Shown here in pieces: positions 16,982 through 26,123 of a DNA stretch of 64,000 bases. The DNA comes from 66-474 sp044464225 (GTDB taxonomy: Bacteria; Pseudomonadota; Gammaproteobacteria; Xanthomonadales; Rhodanobacteraceae): NCBI GenBank assembly GCA_044464225.1, contig JBIQLN010000003.1, positions 164,742 through 228,741 of the forward strand, written 5' to 3'. Position numbers and translations under genes: made by a program. Below the pieces are notes generated by a model that was not told where the DNA came from, searched no databases, and worked only from the letters and a program-made list of their open reading frames with translations. How positions within the stretch are numbered: position 1 is the stretch's first letter; each line of letters begins with the position of its first letter.

Positions 16982-19900
16982 ATGAAAGGCACTCCCTCGC
17001 GCGCTTCGCGCAATCGCATTTTCCAGCGCAGGGCGCTGGCCCTGGCAATCGGTGGTTCCGTCGCGCTGGCATTCACGGGCGGCGCGTTCGCGCAGGCCAC
17101 CACCGGCACCATCTACGGCAGCGTGCCGGTCGCCGCCAATGAAAGCATCCAGATCACCGGCGGCGCGGGATTCAACCGCACCATCAGCGTGGGTCCGTCC
17201 GGCCGCTATTCGATCACGCTGCCAGTGGGCACCTACACGGTTTCGCTGTTGCGGGACGGGAGGGTGGTGCAATCGAAGAGCAACGTCACGCCCGCCGCGG
17301 CGGGCGCGGTGGTGGTCGACTTCACGTCCGGCAATGCCGCCAACGCGCAAACGCTGGCGGCGGTGAACGTGACGGCCAATGCCATCCCGGCGATCGACGT
17401 GACCACCACCAACCAGACCAACACGATCACCGCCAGGCAGCTGCGGCAGTTGCCGATCCAGCGCAGCGTGGAGAACGTCGCGATGCTGGCGCCGGGTGTC
17501 ACCGCCGGCGCGAATCTCCTGGGGACCGGACCCACCGGCTCGTCGCTGCTCGTGTTCGGCGGCGCTTCGGTGGCCGAGAACGCCTACTACATCGATGGCT
17601 TCAACAGTACCGACGCGCTCACCGGCCAGGGCGGCATCAGCCTGCCTTATTTCGCGTTGGAGCAGGTGCAGACGATCACCACCGGCTACGGCGCCAAGTA
17701 CGGGCGTTCGGTGGGCGGCGTGATCAACCAGATCGGGAAGAGCGGTTCCAACGAGTGGCATTTCGGGGTGCGCGCGTCGTGGGCGCCCGCGGACTGGCGC
17801 GATGATTACGACAACGCCTACTGGCGCAATCCGCGCTGCAACGGCGGGTGCGACCCGGGCGAGAATCACGGCGACATCTATCGCTATCGCAAGGCCAACT
17901 CGTACGCGGAAACCATCTACGACGCGTACGTCAGCGGTCCGATCATTCCGGACAAGCTGTTTTTCTACCTGAGCGCCGAGCAGGACACGGTCAAGGCGCA
18001 CGGTGGCGGCCCTGCCGCCACGGGCGGCCCGGGCGGCAGCATCGCCTCGCCGTACCTCGATTCGTACACCCAGCACTATCCCAAGCTGTACCTGAAGGTG
18101 AACTGGAACATCAACGACAGCAACATCCTCACCTTCACGGGGCTGCAGTCGGCCTACAAGGAGTGGGACAGCGAGTACAGCCTCGATTACGACACCTTCC
18201 AGGTCGGGGACTTCGATCACCTCGACCCGACCATCAAGAACATGTTCCGGGCCGGCGTGGTCAATTACACCTCGTATCTCACCGACAACCTGACCCTGAA
18301 TGCGATGTACGGCAAGATGCATGGGGAATACTTCAGCACGGTGTTCCCATTTCCTGGCTACGACCCCACGCTTCCGCACATCGGTGGCGCGGCCCTGCAG
18401 AACCCGGCGTATACCCCCAACGGCCCCATCACCAATTCGCAGGGCAGCCTGGAAGTAGGCGACCCGGCCCACCGCGACACGGTGGCGAACTACCGCGTCA
18501 GCCTGGACTGGAAATGGCGGACCCACGATTTTTCGGTCGGCATCGACAACATCCAGACCTGGGACAAGAACGACGGCAACATCGACACCGGACCCGGGTA
18601 CGAGTGGCGTTACGACACGCACGATCCGTCCAACATCGCGGGCAGCAATCCCAACAGTCCGCCTTACGTCGGAGCATCGACCGACTGCCACCCGACGAGC
18701 AGTGGCACGACTTGCTACTACGTTTCCAAGGAAATCTTCCTGACCCAGGCCAGCGTGCGGGTATCGCAGCATGCGCAATACGTGCAGGACAACTGGCAAG
18801 TCACGCCGAACTTCCTGCTGAACCTCGGCATCCGCAATGACCAGTTCGTCAATTACAACCCGGCCGGCGAGGCCTACATCCGCCTGACCAAGCCGCAATG
18901 GCAGCCGCGCATCGGCTTCAGTTGGGACGTCCGCGGCGATTCGACGATGAAGGTGTTCGGCAATGCCGGGCGCTATTACCTGGCGCTGCCCGCGGCGGTG
19001 GCGCTGCGTGGTGCCGGCGCGTCCACCTACACCAACGACTACTACATGTACTCGGGCATCGACCCCGTCACCGGCATTCCCCAGGGCCTGACGCCGATTC
19101 CGGAAAACCCGGCGGGCGGCGTGTCGGCCAACAACGAATACGGCGAACCGCTGGATCCGCGCACGGTGGCGGCGCAGGACATCAAGGCCGAATACGCCGA
19201 CCAGTTCGTGCTGGGCCTGCAGCAGCAGTTCCGGTTCCTGGGCACGAGCTGGGTCTTCGGCGCCACCGGGCGCTACCAGAAACTCGGCCGCATCGTCGAC
19301 GACTGGGACGACCAGTACGCCATCTGCCAGGCGGCGATCGCGCAGGGTTACGCGAACTTTGCCGCCGGCAACGGTTGCAGCGACAACGCCAGTTTCATCA
19401 ACGGCGCGGTGCTGATCAATCCCTCCTCGACCCAGACGCTGCTGGTGAATGACCCGGATGGCGTCAGCCTCGATCGCGTGGTGGTCACCCCGGCGGACCA
19501 GCATTTCGACGGGCCGGTGAAACGCCACTACTACTCGCTGGACCTGTCGCTCGCACACGAGTGGGATGGCAAATGGTTCGCGAAGATCGACTATGTGTTC
19601 TCGCGGGCCTACGGCAACACCGAAGGCCCGGTCGATTCCGCGATCGGCCAGGGCGGCAATTCCGTATCCATCACCGAGCAGTGGGATTACTGGCAGTTGA
19701 TGAACTATTCCAACGGCTTGCTGCTCAACAACCAGAAGCATCAGTTGAAGATCTACGGGGCGTACGCGCTGTCGCCCGAGTGGACGGTCGGCGCCAATCT
19801 GTTCATCGCCTCCGGCCATCCGAGGATCTGCCTGGGCTACTTCGGCCCCGACGAGTCGAATCCCATCAGCTATGGCGAGTCCTATCACTGGTGTGGGGGC

Positions 19901-20164
19901 AAGCCCACGCCGCCGGGCTCGACCGGCTTCACGCCGTGGACGCACCAGTTGAACTTGAACGTGGACTACCGGCCGAAGTGGGCGCAGCGGAAACTGGATT
20001 TCAATCTCGCCGTCTTCAACGCGCTCAACGAGCAGAACGCGCTGCAGTACGACCCCTCCTACGGAAGCACCGCCAATCCCGACCCCTACTACGGCGTGGT
20101 GGACAACGACAGCGGGTTCGAACCGCCCCGGTACGTGCGGTTTTCGGTCTCCTACGACTGGTGA
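16982..20164 (+). CDS. Oar-like TonB-dependent receptor
   Basis: The 1,060-residue protein has a signal peptide (ALAIGGSVALAFTGGAFAQ, ending near residue 39), an N-terminal carboxypeptidase-regulatory-like beta domain (TGTIYGSVPVAANES), a plug domain (RQLPIQRSVENVAMLAPGV, YYIDGFNSTDAL, YGAKYGRSVGGVINQI) and a long beta-barrel with the terminal signature PPRYVRFSVSYDW ending in aromatic Trp. It is an outer-membrane importer energised by TonB. Oar-type receptors may take up peptides or carbohydrate polymers; the ligand is unknown. ATG at 16982 directly precedes the signal peptide. A strong terminator follows. Confidence 0.9.
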   Translation: MKGTPSRASRNRIFQRRALALAIGGSVALAFTGGAFAQATTGTIYGSVPVAANESIQITGGAGFNRTISVGPSGRYSITLPVGTYTVSLLRDGRVVQSKSNVTPAAAGAVVVDFTSGNAANAQTLAAVNVTANAIPAIDVTTTNQTNTITARQLRQLPIQRSVENVAMLAPGVTAGANLLGTGPTGSSLLVFGGASVAENAYYIDGFNSTDALTGQGGISLPYFALEQVQTITTGYGAKYGRSVGGVINQIGKSGSNEWHFGVRASWAPADWRDDYDNAYWRNPRCNGGCDPGENHGDIYRYRKANSYAETIYDAYVSGPIIPDKLFFYLSAEQDTVKAHGGGPAATGGPGGSIASPYLDSYTQHYPKLYLKVNWNINDSNILTFTGLQSAYKEWDSEYSLDYDTFQVGDFDHLDPTIKNMFRAGVVNYTSYLTDNLTLNAMYGKMHGEYFSTVFPFPGYDPTLPHIGGAALQNPAYTPNGPITNSQGSLEVGDPAHRDTVANYRVSLDWKWRTHDFSVGIDNIQTWDKNDGNIDTGPGYEWRYDTHDPSNIAGSNPNSPPYVGASTDCHPTSSGTTCYYVSKEIFLTQASVRVSQHAQYVQDNWQVTPNFLLNLGIRNDQFVNYNPAGEAYIRLTKPQWQPRIGFSWDVRGDSTMKVFGNAGRYYLALPAAVALRGAGASTYTNDYYMYSGIDPVTGIPQGLTPIPENPAGGVSANNEYGEPLDPRTVAAQDIKAEYADQFVLGLQQQFRFLGTSWVFGATGRYQKLGRIVDDWDDQYAICQAAIAQGYANFAAGNGCSDNASFINGAVLINPSSTQTLLVNDPDGVSLDRVVVTPADQHFDGPVKRHYYSLDLSLAHEWDGKWFAKIDYVFSRAYGNTEGPVDSAIGQGGNSVSITEQWDYWQLMNYSNGLLLNNQKHQLKIYGAYALSPEWTVGANLFIASGHPRICLGYFGPDESNPISYGESYHWCGGKPTPPGSTGFTPWTHQLNLNVDYRPKWAQRKLDFNLAVFNALNEQNALQYDPSYGSTANPDPYYGVVDNDSGFEPPRYVRFSVSYDW

Positions 20165-20187
20165 GCGATTCAAGATTCACTCTCCGC

Positions 20188-20214
20188 GCCGGGCGGGATG
20201 CCCGGCGTCTTTTT
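20188..20214 (+). terminator. Rho-independent terminator after TonB receptor
   Basis: A 7-bp GC stem, GCCGGGC and GCCCGGC, with loop GGGAT, is followed by GTCTTTTT. It starts 24 bases after the receptor stop codon. Confidence 0.85.
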
Positions 20215-20308
20215 GTGGAAAGCCGAAAACTGGCATGATTCCGGCAGGCCTCTCCATGTTCGAATGTCGGGGCACGGAGAGACTGCCGATCGTTGCTGGA
20301 GCCGCTGC

Positions 20309-20791
20309 ATGTCGAAGATCGAAGCACGTCTGGCGGACCTGGGCCTGGAACTGCCGCCGCCCGTGAAGGCGCCGCCGGGCGTGGTGCTGCCGTTCCGGTT
20401 CGTGCGGGTCATCGGGCGTCGCGCGCTGGTTTCCGGACACAGCCCGCAGGCCGCGGATGGTTCCGTCGCGGGGCCGTTCGGAAAGCTCGGCCGGGAGTTG
20501 ACGGTGGAGCAGGGCTACGAAGCCGCGCGGCTGACCGCGTTGTCGATGCTCGGCAGCCTGCAACGCGAACTCGGCGACCTTGATCGCATCGTGAGCTGGG
20601 TGCGCGTGTTCGGCATGGTCAACGCAGCGCCGGGTTTCGACAGGCAGCCCGCGGTGATCAACGGCTTTTCCGACCTGATCCTGCAACTGTGGGGAAGCGA
20701 AGCCGGCGCGCACGCCCGCAGCGCGGTCGGCATGGCCGAGCTGCCGTTCGGCATTCCGGTGGAGATCGAGGCGGAAGTCGAGATTGCGTAG
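20309..20791 (+). CDS. RidA-family protein
   Basis: The 160-residue protein is a RidA/YjgF/UK114-type fold: MSKIEARLADLGLELPPP, LVSGHSPQAADG, LGRELTVEQGYEAARLTALSML, and RSAVGMAELPFGIPVEIEAEV. Family members hydrolyse reactive enamines and imines, preventing damage to PLP enzymes. The key Arg that binds the carboxylate in RidA proper is represented by HARSAVG. It belongs to a longer subgroup than classic RidA of 130 residues. ATG at 20309 was chosen; the upstream open frame reads through the terminator. Confidence 0.85.
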   Translation: MSKIEARLADLGLELPPPVKAPPGVVLPFRFVRVIGRRALVSGHSPQAADGSVAGPFGKLGRELTVEQGYEAARLTALSMLGSLQRELGDLDRIVSWVRVFGMVNAAPGFDRQPAVINGFSDLILQLWGSEAGAHARSAVGMAELPFGIPVEIEAEVEIA

Positions 20792-20827
20792 GCCGGTGAC
20801 AACCCGCCCCGGCGCGATCGGCGGATC

Positions 20828-20933
20828 GGCGGGATGCGCTGCGCGGCTCCCGCCCTTGTTCACTTGGAAGCTTCGTCAGTCCTGCCGGTCCCGCGGCTGT
20901 TGCAGGTGGGTACTGAGCGCAGGGAAGCCCGAC
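20828..20933. repeat. Intergenic repeats, families 1 and 2
   Basis: GGCGGGATGCGCTGCG with CTCCCGCCC at 20828-20855 is a family 1 palindrome. Block 20900-20933 (TTGCAGGTGGGTACTGAGCG then CAGGGAAGCCCGAC) is a family 2 copy of 812-845. The rest of 20934-21045 shows further diverged GCAGGTGGGGCCGAGCCTGC. No gene is seen. Confidence 0.6.
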
Positions 20934-21045
20934 GGCGGCGCAGATTCCGCGATTTTGCAGGTGGGGCCGAGCCTGCGAATCCGACGCTTTTGGATGTCCG
21001 GCCGTCGGCGTCGCTTTTTCCGGGCAACTTGCAGCCACCCGCTCG

Positions 21046-21789
21046 TCAGGAAAGTGCTGGCGCGAGCAGAAACGCGGCCAGCTTTTCGTAGTGGGGCCGG
21101 CATTGTTCGGCGAGCCGTTGCTGAAATTCGGTGAGCTTGTCGTCGCGCGGCCGATACGGTGCAAACCCCGTCGAACGTTCGACTGCCGCATACCAGTGCG
21201 GCGCCCACACGCCGTCCGAGGCGCGCGGGCCGGCCGGCCAATGCAACATGCGATCGTTGAAAGGGATGCCGAGCTTCGCGCACAGCGCGCTCAAGGTTCC
21301 GCGCGGGTCCTTCAGCACATCGGCGGCGTCGATCACCGGCGGTGCGTGGCCGAGCCTGTCGCACACGTGATCGAACAATCGCGCCTGCTGTTCGAAGCCG
21401 AGTTCCCACGCCGCGGCGTCAGGGCGCTGGATGGTGAAGGACGCGGCAACGCGCTCGGGTTCGCGGATCAAAAAACAATTCTCGACCCGATCGAGCCAGT
21501 CCAGCGGCACGTCCGGCAGCATGTGCTGGGTCATGTGCTTCTGGTACCAGACGGTCTTGCCCTCCGGAATCGGGCCGGTCAACGTGGCCGCGACTTTCGC
21601 GGCATCGTTTTCCTGCGCGGCGATCACCTCGTCGCGTCCCGGATGGTCCACGCCGGTTTCGGCCAGGTAGTGCGCGTAGAACGGCTCGTCGATGACGGCC
21701 GTATCCTCGCGGTTCTCCCAGGCCCGCATCATCGCGGTGGAGATGTTGCGCGGCCCCGACCACATCGCGATCCGCAACCCGGCGCTCAT
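21046..21789 (-). CDS. Sulfotransferase-like P-loop protein
   Basis: The 247-residue protein begins LRIAMWSGPRNISTAMMRAWENR, a P-loop typical of PAPS-dependent sulfotransferases, with WYQKHMTQHML and CFLIREPERVAASF forming the 3'-phosphate region. The acceptor is unknown. Its ATG overlaps the stop of the class IV aminotransferase gene as ATGA, so translation is probably coupled. In plants, BCAT-like proteins carry a related P-loop domain and a class IV aminotransferase in one chain (from memory), supporting a joint function for this pair. Confidence 0.8.
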   Translation of the reverse strand: MSAGLRIAMWSGPRNISTAMMRAWENREDTAVIDEPFYAHYLAETGVDHPGRDEVIAAQENDAAKVAATLTGPIPEGKTVWYQKHMTQHMLPDVPLDWLDRVENCFLIREPERVAASFTIQRPDAAAWELGFEQQARLFDHVCDRLGHAPPVIDAADVLKDPRGTLSALCAKLGIPFNDRMLHWPAGPRASDGVWAPHWYAAVERSTGFAPYRPRDDKLTEFQQRLAEQCRPHYEKLAAFLLAPALS

Positions 21790-22712
21790 ATGCGCGGGCC
21801 CTTGGTGCTGTCGTCCTTCACGAGTTGCACGTAAAGCTTCTGCAGGCGCTCGACCATCGGCCCGCGCTTGCCGTCGCCCATGATGCGGCCATCGATTTCG
21901 CGCACCGGCGTCAGGCCCGCGAAGGTGCCGGTGACGCAGGCTTCCTCGGCGCCGTACACGTCGGTCAGGCTGAAATCCTTTTCGAACACCGGGATGCCGT
22001 TGTCGCGGCACAGCCGGATCACGTTCGCGCGCGTGATCCCGCCGAGGCAGTACTTGCCGGTGGACGTCCACACCTCGCCCTTGCGCACGATGAAGAAGTG
22101 CGTCGAATTGCAGGTGCTGACGAAGCCGTGCGGGTCGAGCATCAGCGCCTCGTCGTAGCCGGCCTTCTGCGCCTGGATGCAGGCGAGGATGCAGTTGAGC
22201 TTCGAGTGGCTGTTGAGCTTCGGGTCCTGTACGTCCGGCGCGCCACGGCGCACGTGCACGGTGAAGAGCCGGATGCCGCGCTCCACGGTTTCCGGCAGCG
22301 GCTCCTTGTATTCAGGCACGATCACGATGGTTGGCGGGCCGATCACGAAGCGCGGATCCTGGTGCGGCGTGGCCTTGAGGCCGCGCGTCACCATCAGGCG
22401 GATGTGCACGTGGTCGCGCATGCCATTGGCGCGCAGGGTTTCGATGATCCGTTGCGTCAGTTGCCCGCGCGTGAGGCCGATGTCCATGTCGATCGCGCGT
22501 GCGCCTTCGTACAGGCGATCGAGGTGCATGTCGAGGAAGGGCAAGCCGCCGTCGTGCACGCGGATGCCTTCCCATACCCCGTCGCCGAGCACGTAACCCG
22601 CGTCGAAGACGGAAACCTTCGCCTCGTCGCGCACGACCAGTTCACCATTCAAATTGATTTTGATGGCGGCATTGCGCGCGTCGGGCGTGTAGTCGTGGGT
22701 GCCTTTGCTCAT
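21786..22712 (-). CDS. Class IV aminotransferase (BCAT/DAT-like)
   Basis: The 308-residue PLP enzyme of fold type IV shows FDAGYVLGDGVWEGIRV, the DPKLNSHSKLNCILA segment that carries the Schiff-base lysine, STCNSTHFFIV and GGITRANVIRLC. It would transaminate branched-chain or D-amino acids; the subfamily is not certain because the arginine pattern of IlvE is not clear. It is the third of four leftward genes, 20 bp after the formamidase-like gene, and overlaps the sulfotransferase by 4 bp. ATG at 22712 gives a standard length. Confidence 0.85.
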   Translation of the reverse strand: MSKGTHDYTPDARNAAIKINLNGELVVRDEAKVSVFDAGYVLGDGVWEGIRVHDGGLPFLDMHLDRLYEGARAIDMDIGLTRGQLTQRIIETLRANGMRDHVHIRLMVTRGLKATPHQDPRFVIGPPTIVIVPEYKEPLPETVERGIRLFTVHVRRGAPDVQDPKLNSHSKLNCILACIQAQKAGYDEALMLDPHGFVSTCNSTHFFIVRKGEVWTSTGKYCLGGITRANVIRLCRDNGIPVFEKDFSLTDVYGAEEACVTGTFAGLTPVREIDGRIMGDGKRGPMVERLQKLYVQLVKDDSTKGPRI

Positions 22713-22732
22713 GGGTGTCGTTCCGATCGAAG

Positions 22733-23833
22733 TCAGTGCGCGCGCGCCACGGTTTGCGCGTCGCCGGTGAAGATCGCCTTCGGCAGCATCACGTGCACGC
22801 CCTTGTTGTGGTCCACCAGTTCCGTGATGTCGATGTCGCCGGCCACGCTGATCAGCATGTAGGCATTGTCGCGGCTCATGTGCTTGTGCCGGACCAGGAA
22901 ATCGATCATGCCGGCGACCGCCTTGTGCGCGGCGACGGTGAGGTCGTCGTCGAAACCCATGCTGATGTAATCCCTCGGCGTCTCGGCGCGGGGGTAAGGA
23001 CCGGTCTTCATGCCCTTGTGCAGGATGAACTGCACGGTACCGACCAGCGAGGTTTCGAGCGCGGTGATGTCCACTTCGCCGTTGCCCTGGCCCGCGTGGC
23101 CATCGCCGATCTGGAACAAGGCGCCCGGTACGAAGACCGGGAAGTAGATGGTCGAACCGGCGACCAGTTCCTTGTTGTCCATGTTGCCGCCGATGATGGT
23201 CGGCGGCGCGCTGTCGTAGCGGCCGAAGGCGGGTGGCGGCGCCACGCCCATGCTGCCGAAGAACGGATGCAGCGGGATGTCGATGCCCGGCGCGAAATGC
23301 GCCGTCATCGTGGCGCGGTCGAGCGGGATGATCCTGATGCGCGAATACGGAAAATCGTCCGTCTGGAATCCGGCTCCGTAGCGGAACGCGTTGTAGGCAT
23401 AGGGAATGGCGAGATCGATTTTCTTGACCCGCACTTCCAGGGTATCGCCCGGCTCCGCACCGTCGATGTAGATCGGACCGGTAAGAATGTGTCCACCGGG
23501 CCCCCGATCCTTCCTGGGCACGCCGTCGAAGATGTCCTTCAGGTCCTGCTCGACGTCGGCCGGCTTGACGCCGGCTTTTTCGAGTCCCTTGGGACTGTTG
23601 GTGAGCACGGTATGCACGACCACCGTATCGCCGGAATGGATGCGCAGCACCGGCGGGGTGGTCGCGTCGTAATGGCCCCATGCGACCGTCTTCGGGGTGG
23701 CGGGCAACGTGTAGGTCTTGCCGGTATCACCGTCCCGCTGTTGCGCGCGCGCTGCACGGGGACAGGCCGCGATGCACGCACCCAGCAGCAACAGGGCGAG
23801 CAATGGGATCGAATGCGTTCGGGGTTGGACCAT
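22733..23833 (-). CDS. Exported acetamidase/formamidase-family protein
   Basis: The 366-residue protein begins with a signal peptide (LLALLLLGACIAACPRAARAQQ). The mature part is the acetamidase/formamidase fold: HSGDTVVVHTVLTNSPKG, IDGAEPGDTLEVRV, HPFFGSMGVAPPP, GGNMDNKELVAGSTIYFPVFVPGALFQIGDGHAGQGNGE and DDLTVAAHKAV. Such enzymes hydrolyse simple amides to acid and ammonia; an exported member is likely periplasmic. ATG at 23833 has GAGGAG 8 bases upstream. It lies 37 bp after the dipeptidase gene and 20 bp before the aminotransferase gene. Confidence 0.88.
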   Translation of the reverse strand: MVQPRTHSIPLLALLLLGACIAACPRAARAQQRDGDTGKTYTLPATPKTVAWGHYDATTPPVLRIHSGDTVVVHTVLTNSPKGLEKAGVKPADVEQDLKDIFDGVPRKDRGPGGHILTGPIYIDGAEPGDTLEVRVKKIDLAIPYAYNAFRYGAGFQTDDFPYSRIRIIPLDRATMTAHFAPGIDIPLHPFFGSMGVAPPPAFGRYDSAPPTIIGGNMDNKELVAGSTIYFPVFVPGALFQIGDGHAGQGNGEVDITALETSLVGTVQFILHKGMKTGPYPRAETPRDYISMGFDDDLTVAAHKAVAGMIDFLVRHKHMSRDNAYMLISVAGDIDITELVDHNKGVHVMLPKAIFTGDAQTVARAH

Positions 23834-23870
23834 TTCCGGTGCTCCTCGCAATGACGGTTCGATTTGCATC

Positions 23871-24884
23871 TCAAGCAAGCCAGATGTCCTTGAAGGCACG
23901 GCCGAAGTTCAGGCCGAGCACCTTTTCCGCAACGCGCGCGGAATAGCCGTGTTTCAGCAGCGCGTCGGTCACGCGCTCGAGCTTGCGCGGCGTGTTGATG
24001 TCGGGAATGTACGGAGGGCGATTTTCGCCCGGAGCGCCGACACCGCACCTGCGGCGGCCCTCCGCTTCCTGTTGCAGCGCCTTCAATTCGACTTCGGTGA
24101 CGGTGAAGAACGCCGTGTCGGTGCCGATGCCGACATGGTCCTCGCCGCACACTTTCAGCGCATGGGTCATGTGCTGCATGAAGTCGGCCAGCATCGGCTG
24201 GCGGTTTTCGGGCGTCAGGAACGGCAGCATGTAGATGCCCATCACGCCGCCCTTGTCGGCCAGCGCCTTCATTTCCTCGTCGCGCTTGTTGCGCGGGTGC
24301 ATGAACACCGTGCGACAGCCGGCGTGCGTGATCAGTGGTGGCTTGCGCGACAGCGCGATGGCTTCGGCGGTGGTGCGGGTGTTGGAATGGCTCAGGTCCA
24401 GTGCGACGCCCAAGTCGTTCATGCGCGCGACGGCCTGGCGGCCGAGTCCGGTGAGGCCGCCGGTCTCGCCATCGAGGCAGCCATGGCCCAGCAGCGTGTC
24501 GTGGTTGTAGCTCAACTGCATGACCAGCACGTCGAGCTTGCGGAACAGGTCGATGCGCTCGAGCTTCTCCGCCAGCATCGAGGCCGCTTCGAACGAGAAG
24601 ATCACCGCCAGCTTGTTCCCGGTCCCGGCGCGTTCGAGGTCGGCATGGCTGCGCACCTTGATGAAGCGTTCCGGGTGGTCTTCGATCAGTGCCTGCGCGG
24701 CAGCGATGTCGGCGACGGCTTCCTCGAAGGTGCCGTTGGCGCCGCCCAGCGTCGTCTTGAGCGCGGTGACGCCGGAGCCGGCGAGTGCGTCGAACCGTGG
24801 CGCGTCATCGAACTGGCATCCGATCGATTCGAGGGCGTTGCAATCGAGCACGAAGGCGTTGCGGTAGAGATCGGCGCTGTCCAT
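23871..24884 (-). CDS. M19-family dipeptidase
   Basis: The 337-residue protein matches membrane dipeptidase (peptidase M19) metalloenzymes: FVLDCNALE as the start block, LDLSHSNTRTTAEAI and THAGCRTVFMHPRNKRDEEMKALADKGG, and HVGIGTDTAFF. Zinc ligands appear as LSH and THAG. It cleaves dipeptides, including D-amino-acid or dehydro dipeptides in some members. There is no signal peptide, unlike mammalian renal dipeptidase. It is the first gene of the four-gene operon; its ATG at 24884 diverges from the OYE-type reductase gene. Confidence 0.85.
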   Translation of the reverse strand: MDSADLYRNAFVLDCNALESIGCQFDDAPRFDALAGSGVTALKTTLGGANGTFEEAVADIAAAQALIEDHPERFIKVRSHADLERAGTGNKLAVIFSFEAASMLAEKLERIDLFRKLDVLVMQLSYNHDTLLGHGCLDGETGGLTGLGRQAVARMNDLGVALDLSHSNTRTTAEAIALSRKPPLITHAGCRTVFMHPRNKRDEEMKALADKGGVMGIYMLPFLTPENRQPMLADFMQHMTHALKVCGEDHVGIGTDTAFFTVTEVELKALQQEAEGRRRCGVGAPGENRPPYIPDINTPRKLERVTDALLKHGYSARVAEKVLGLNFGRAFKDIWLA

Positions 24885-25059
24885 CAGCGTGGGTGCCTTC
24901 GATGCATGCAGCGGGTGCCGGGCAATGCCCCGCAACCTACCACGAATCGGCGCGCGCATGATCCGCCAGGGGTCACGGTCGCCGTGCGGCGTTCGTGCCA
25001 TTGAACCGCCGGCCACCGCCCACATGAAGACAGGACGAAAATGTTCCCGGGAGTGGCCG

Positions 25060-26115
25060 ATGTTGCTGGATCCGATCAATCTGGGTGCGCTCCAATTGCG
25101 CAACCGCATCGTGGTGTCGCCGATGTGCCAGTACTCCTCGCCCGATGGCGTGCCGACCGATTGGCACCTGGTGCATCTGGGTAGCCGCGCTGTGGGCGGC
25201 GCGGGGCTGGTATTCACGGAAGCCACTTCGGTTTCACCCGAGGGATGCATTTCACCGGATGACGCCGGCATCTGGAACGATGCGCAAGCTGCCGCGTGGG
25301 CGCGCATCGTGGATTTCATCCGCGGGCAGGGCGCAGCTCCAGGCATCCAGCTCGCGCACGCCGGGCGCAAGGCCAGCACCGATGCGCCGTGGCGCGGCGG
25401 CGGTCCGCTGGACCCCGCCCACGGAGGCTGGACGCCGGTGGCGCCGAGCGCGATTCCGTTCGACGAAGGTTATCCCGTGCCGGTTGCGCTCGATGCGGCG
25501 GGCATCGCCAAGGTCGTTGGCGATTTCCGTTCGGCCGCAGGGCGCGCGCGCGACGCCGGCTTCGGCGTGATCGAAATCCACGGCGCGCACGGCTATCTGA
25601 TCCACCAGTTCCTGTCGCCGCTGTCGAACACGCGCACCGACGAATACGGCGGCCCGCTGGAAAATCGTGCGCGCCTGCTGCGGGAAGTCATCGCCGCGGT
25701 GCGCGAGACCTGGCCCGCGCCGATGCCGCTGTGGGTGCGGCTTTCCGGCACCGACTGGGCCGAGGGCGGCTGGGACATCGACGAATGCGTGCAACTCGCG
25801 CGATTGTTGCGTGACGATGGCATCGACGTGATCGACGTGTCATCCGGTGGCACGGTGCCGCATGCGAAGATTCCCGCCGGCCCCGGCTACCAGGTACCGT
25901 TTGCCGCCCGCATCCGCCGCGAAGCCGGCATCCACACCGCAACGGTCGGCATGATCACCGACGCGCGGCAGGCGGAGGACATCCTGCAGCGCGGCGATGC
26001 CGACCTGATCGAGATGGCACGCGAGTTCCTGCGCGACCCGTATTTCCCGCGTCGCGCGGCGAAGGAACTGGGCGCAGCGGTGCGCGTGCCGGAGCAATAC
26101 GCGCGCGCGTGGTGA
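25060..26115 (+). CDS. Old yellow enzyme-type NADH:flavin oxidoreductase
   Basis: The 351-residue TIM-barrel flavoprotein starts MLLDPINLGALQLRNRIVVSPMCQYSSPDG, the YqjM-type opening, followed by QLAHAGRKAS, IEIHGAHGYLIHQFLSPLSNTRTDEYGG (catalytic His-Ala-His region) and GMITDARQAEDILQRGDADL. It reduces activated alkenes and probably other electrophiles with NAD(P)H and FMN. The Cys in SPMCQYSS matches the class III redox Cys of YqjM. ATG at 25060 was chosen over an upstream open frame because the barrel starts there. It converges with the amidohydrolase gene. Confidence 0.92.
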   Translation: MLLDPINLGALQLRNRIVVSPMCQYSSPDGVPTDWHLVHLGSRAVGGAGLVFTEATSVSPEGCISPDDAGIWNDAQAAAWARIVDFIRGQGAAPGIQLAHAGRKASTDAPWRGGGPLDPAHGGWTPVAPSAIPFDEGYPVPVALDAAGIAKVVGDFRSAAGRARDAGFGVIEIHGAHGYLIHQFLSPLSNTRTDEYGGPLENRARLLREVIAAVRETWPAPMPLWVRLSGTDWAEGGWDIDECVQLARLLRDDGIDVIDVSSGGTVPHAKIPAGPGYQVPFAARIRREAGIHTATVGMITDARQAEDILQRGDADLIEMAREFLRDPYFPRRAAKELGAAVRVPEQYARAW

Positions 26116-26123
26116 CGGGCGCG

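Noticed and set aside
16820..20173. A 1,117-codon open frame antisense to the TonB receptor
   Set aside because: It is a GC-bias shadow without motifs or ribosome site; the receptor frame has full barrel and plug motifs.
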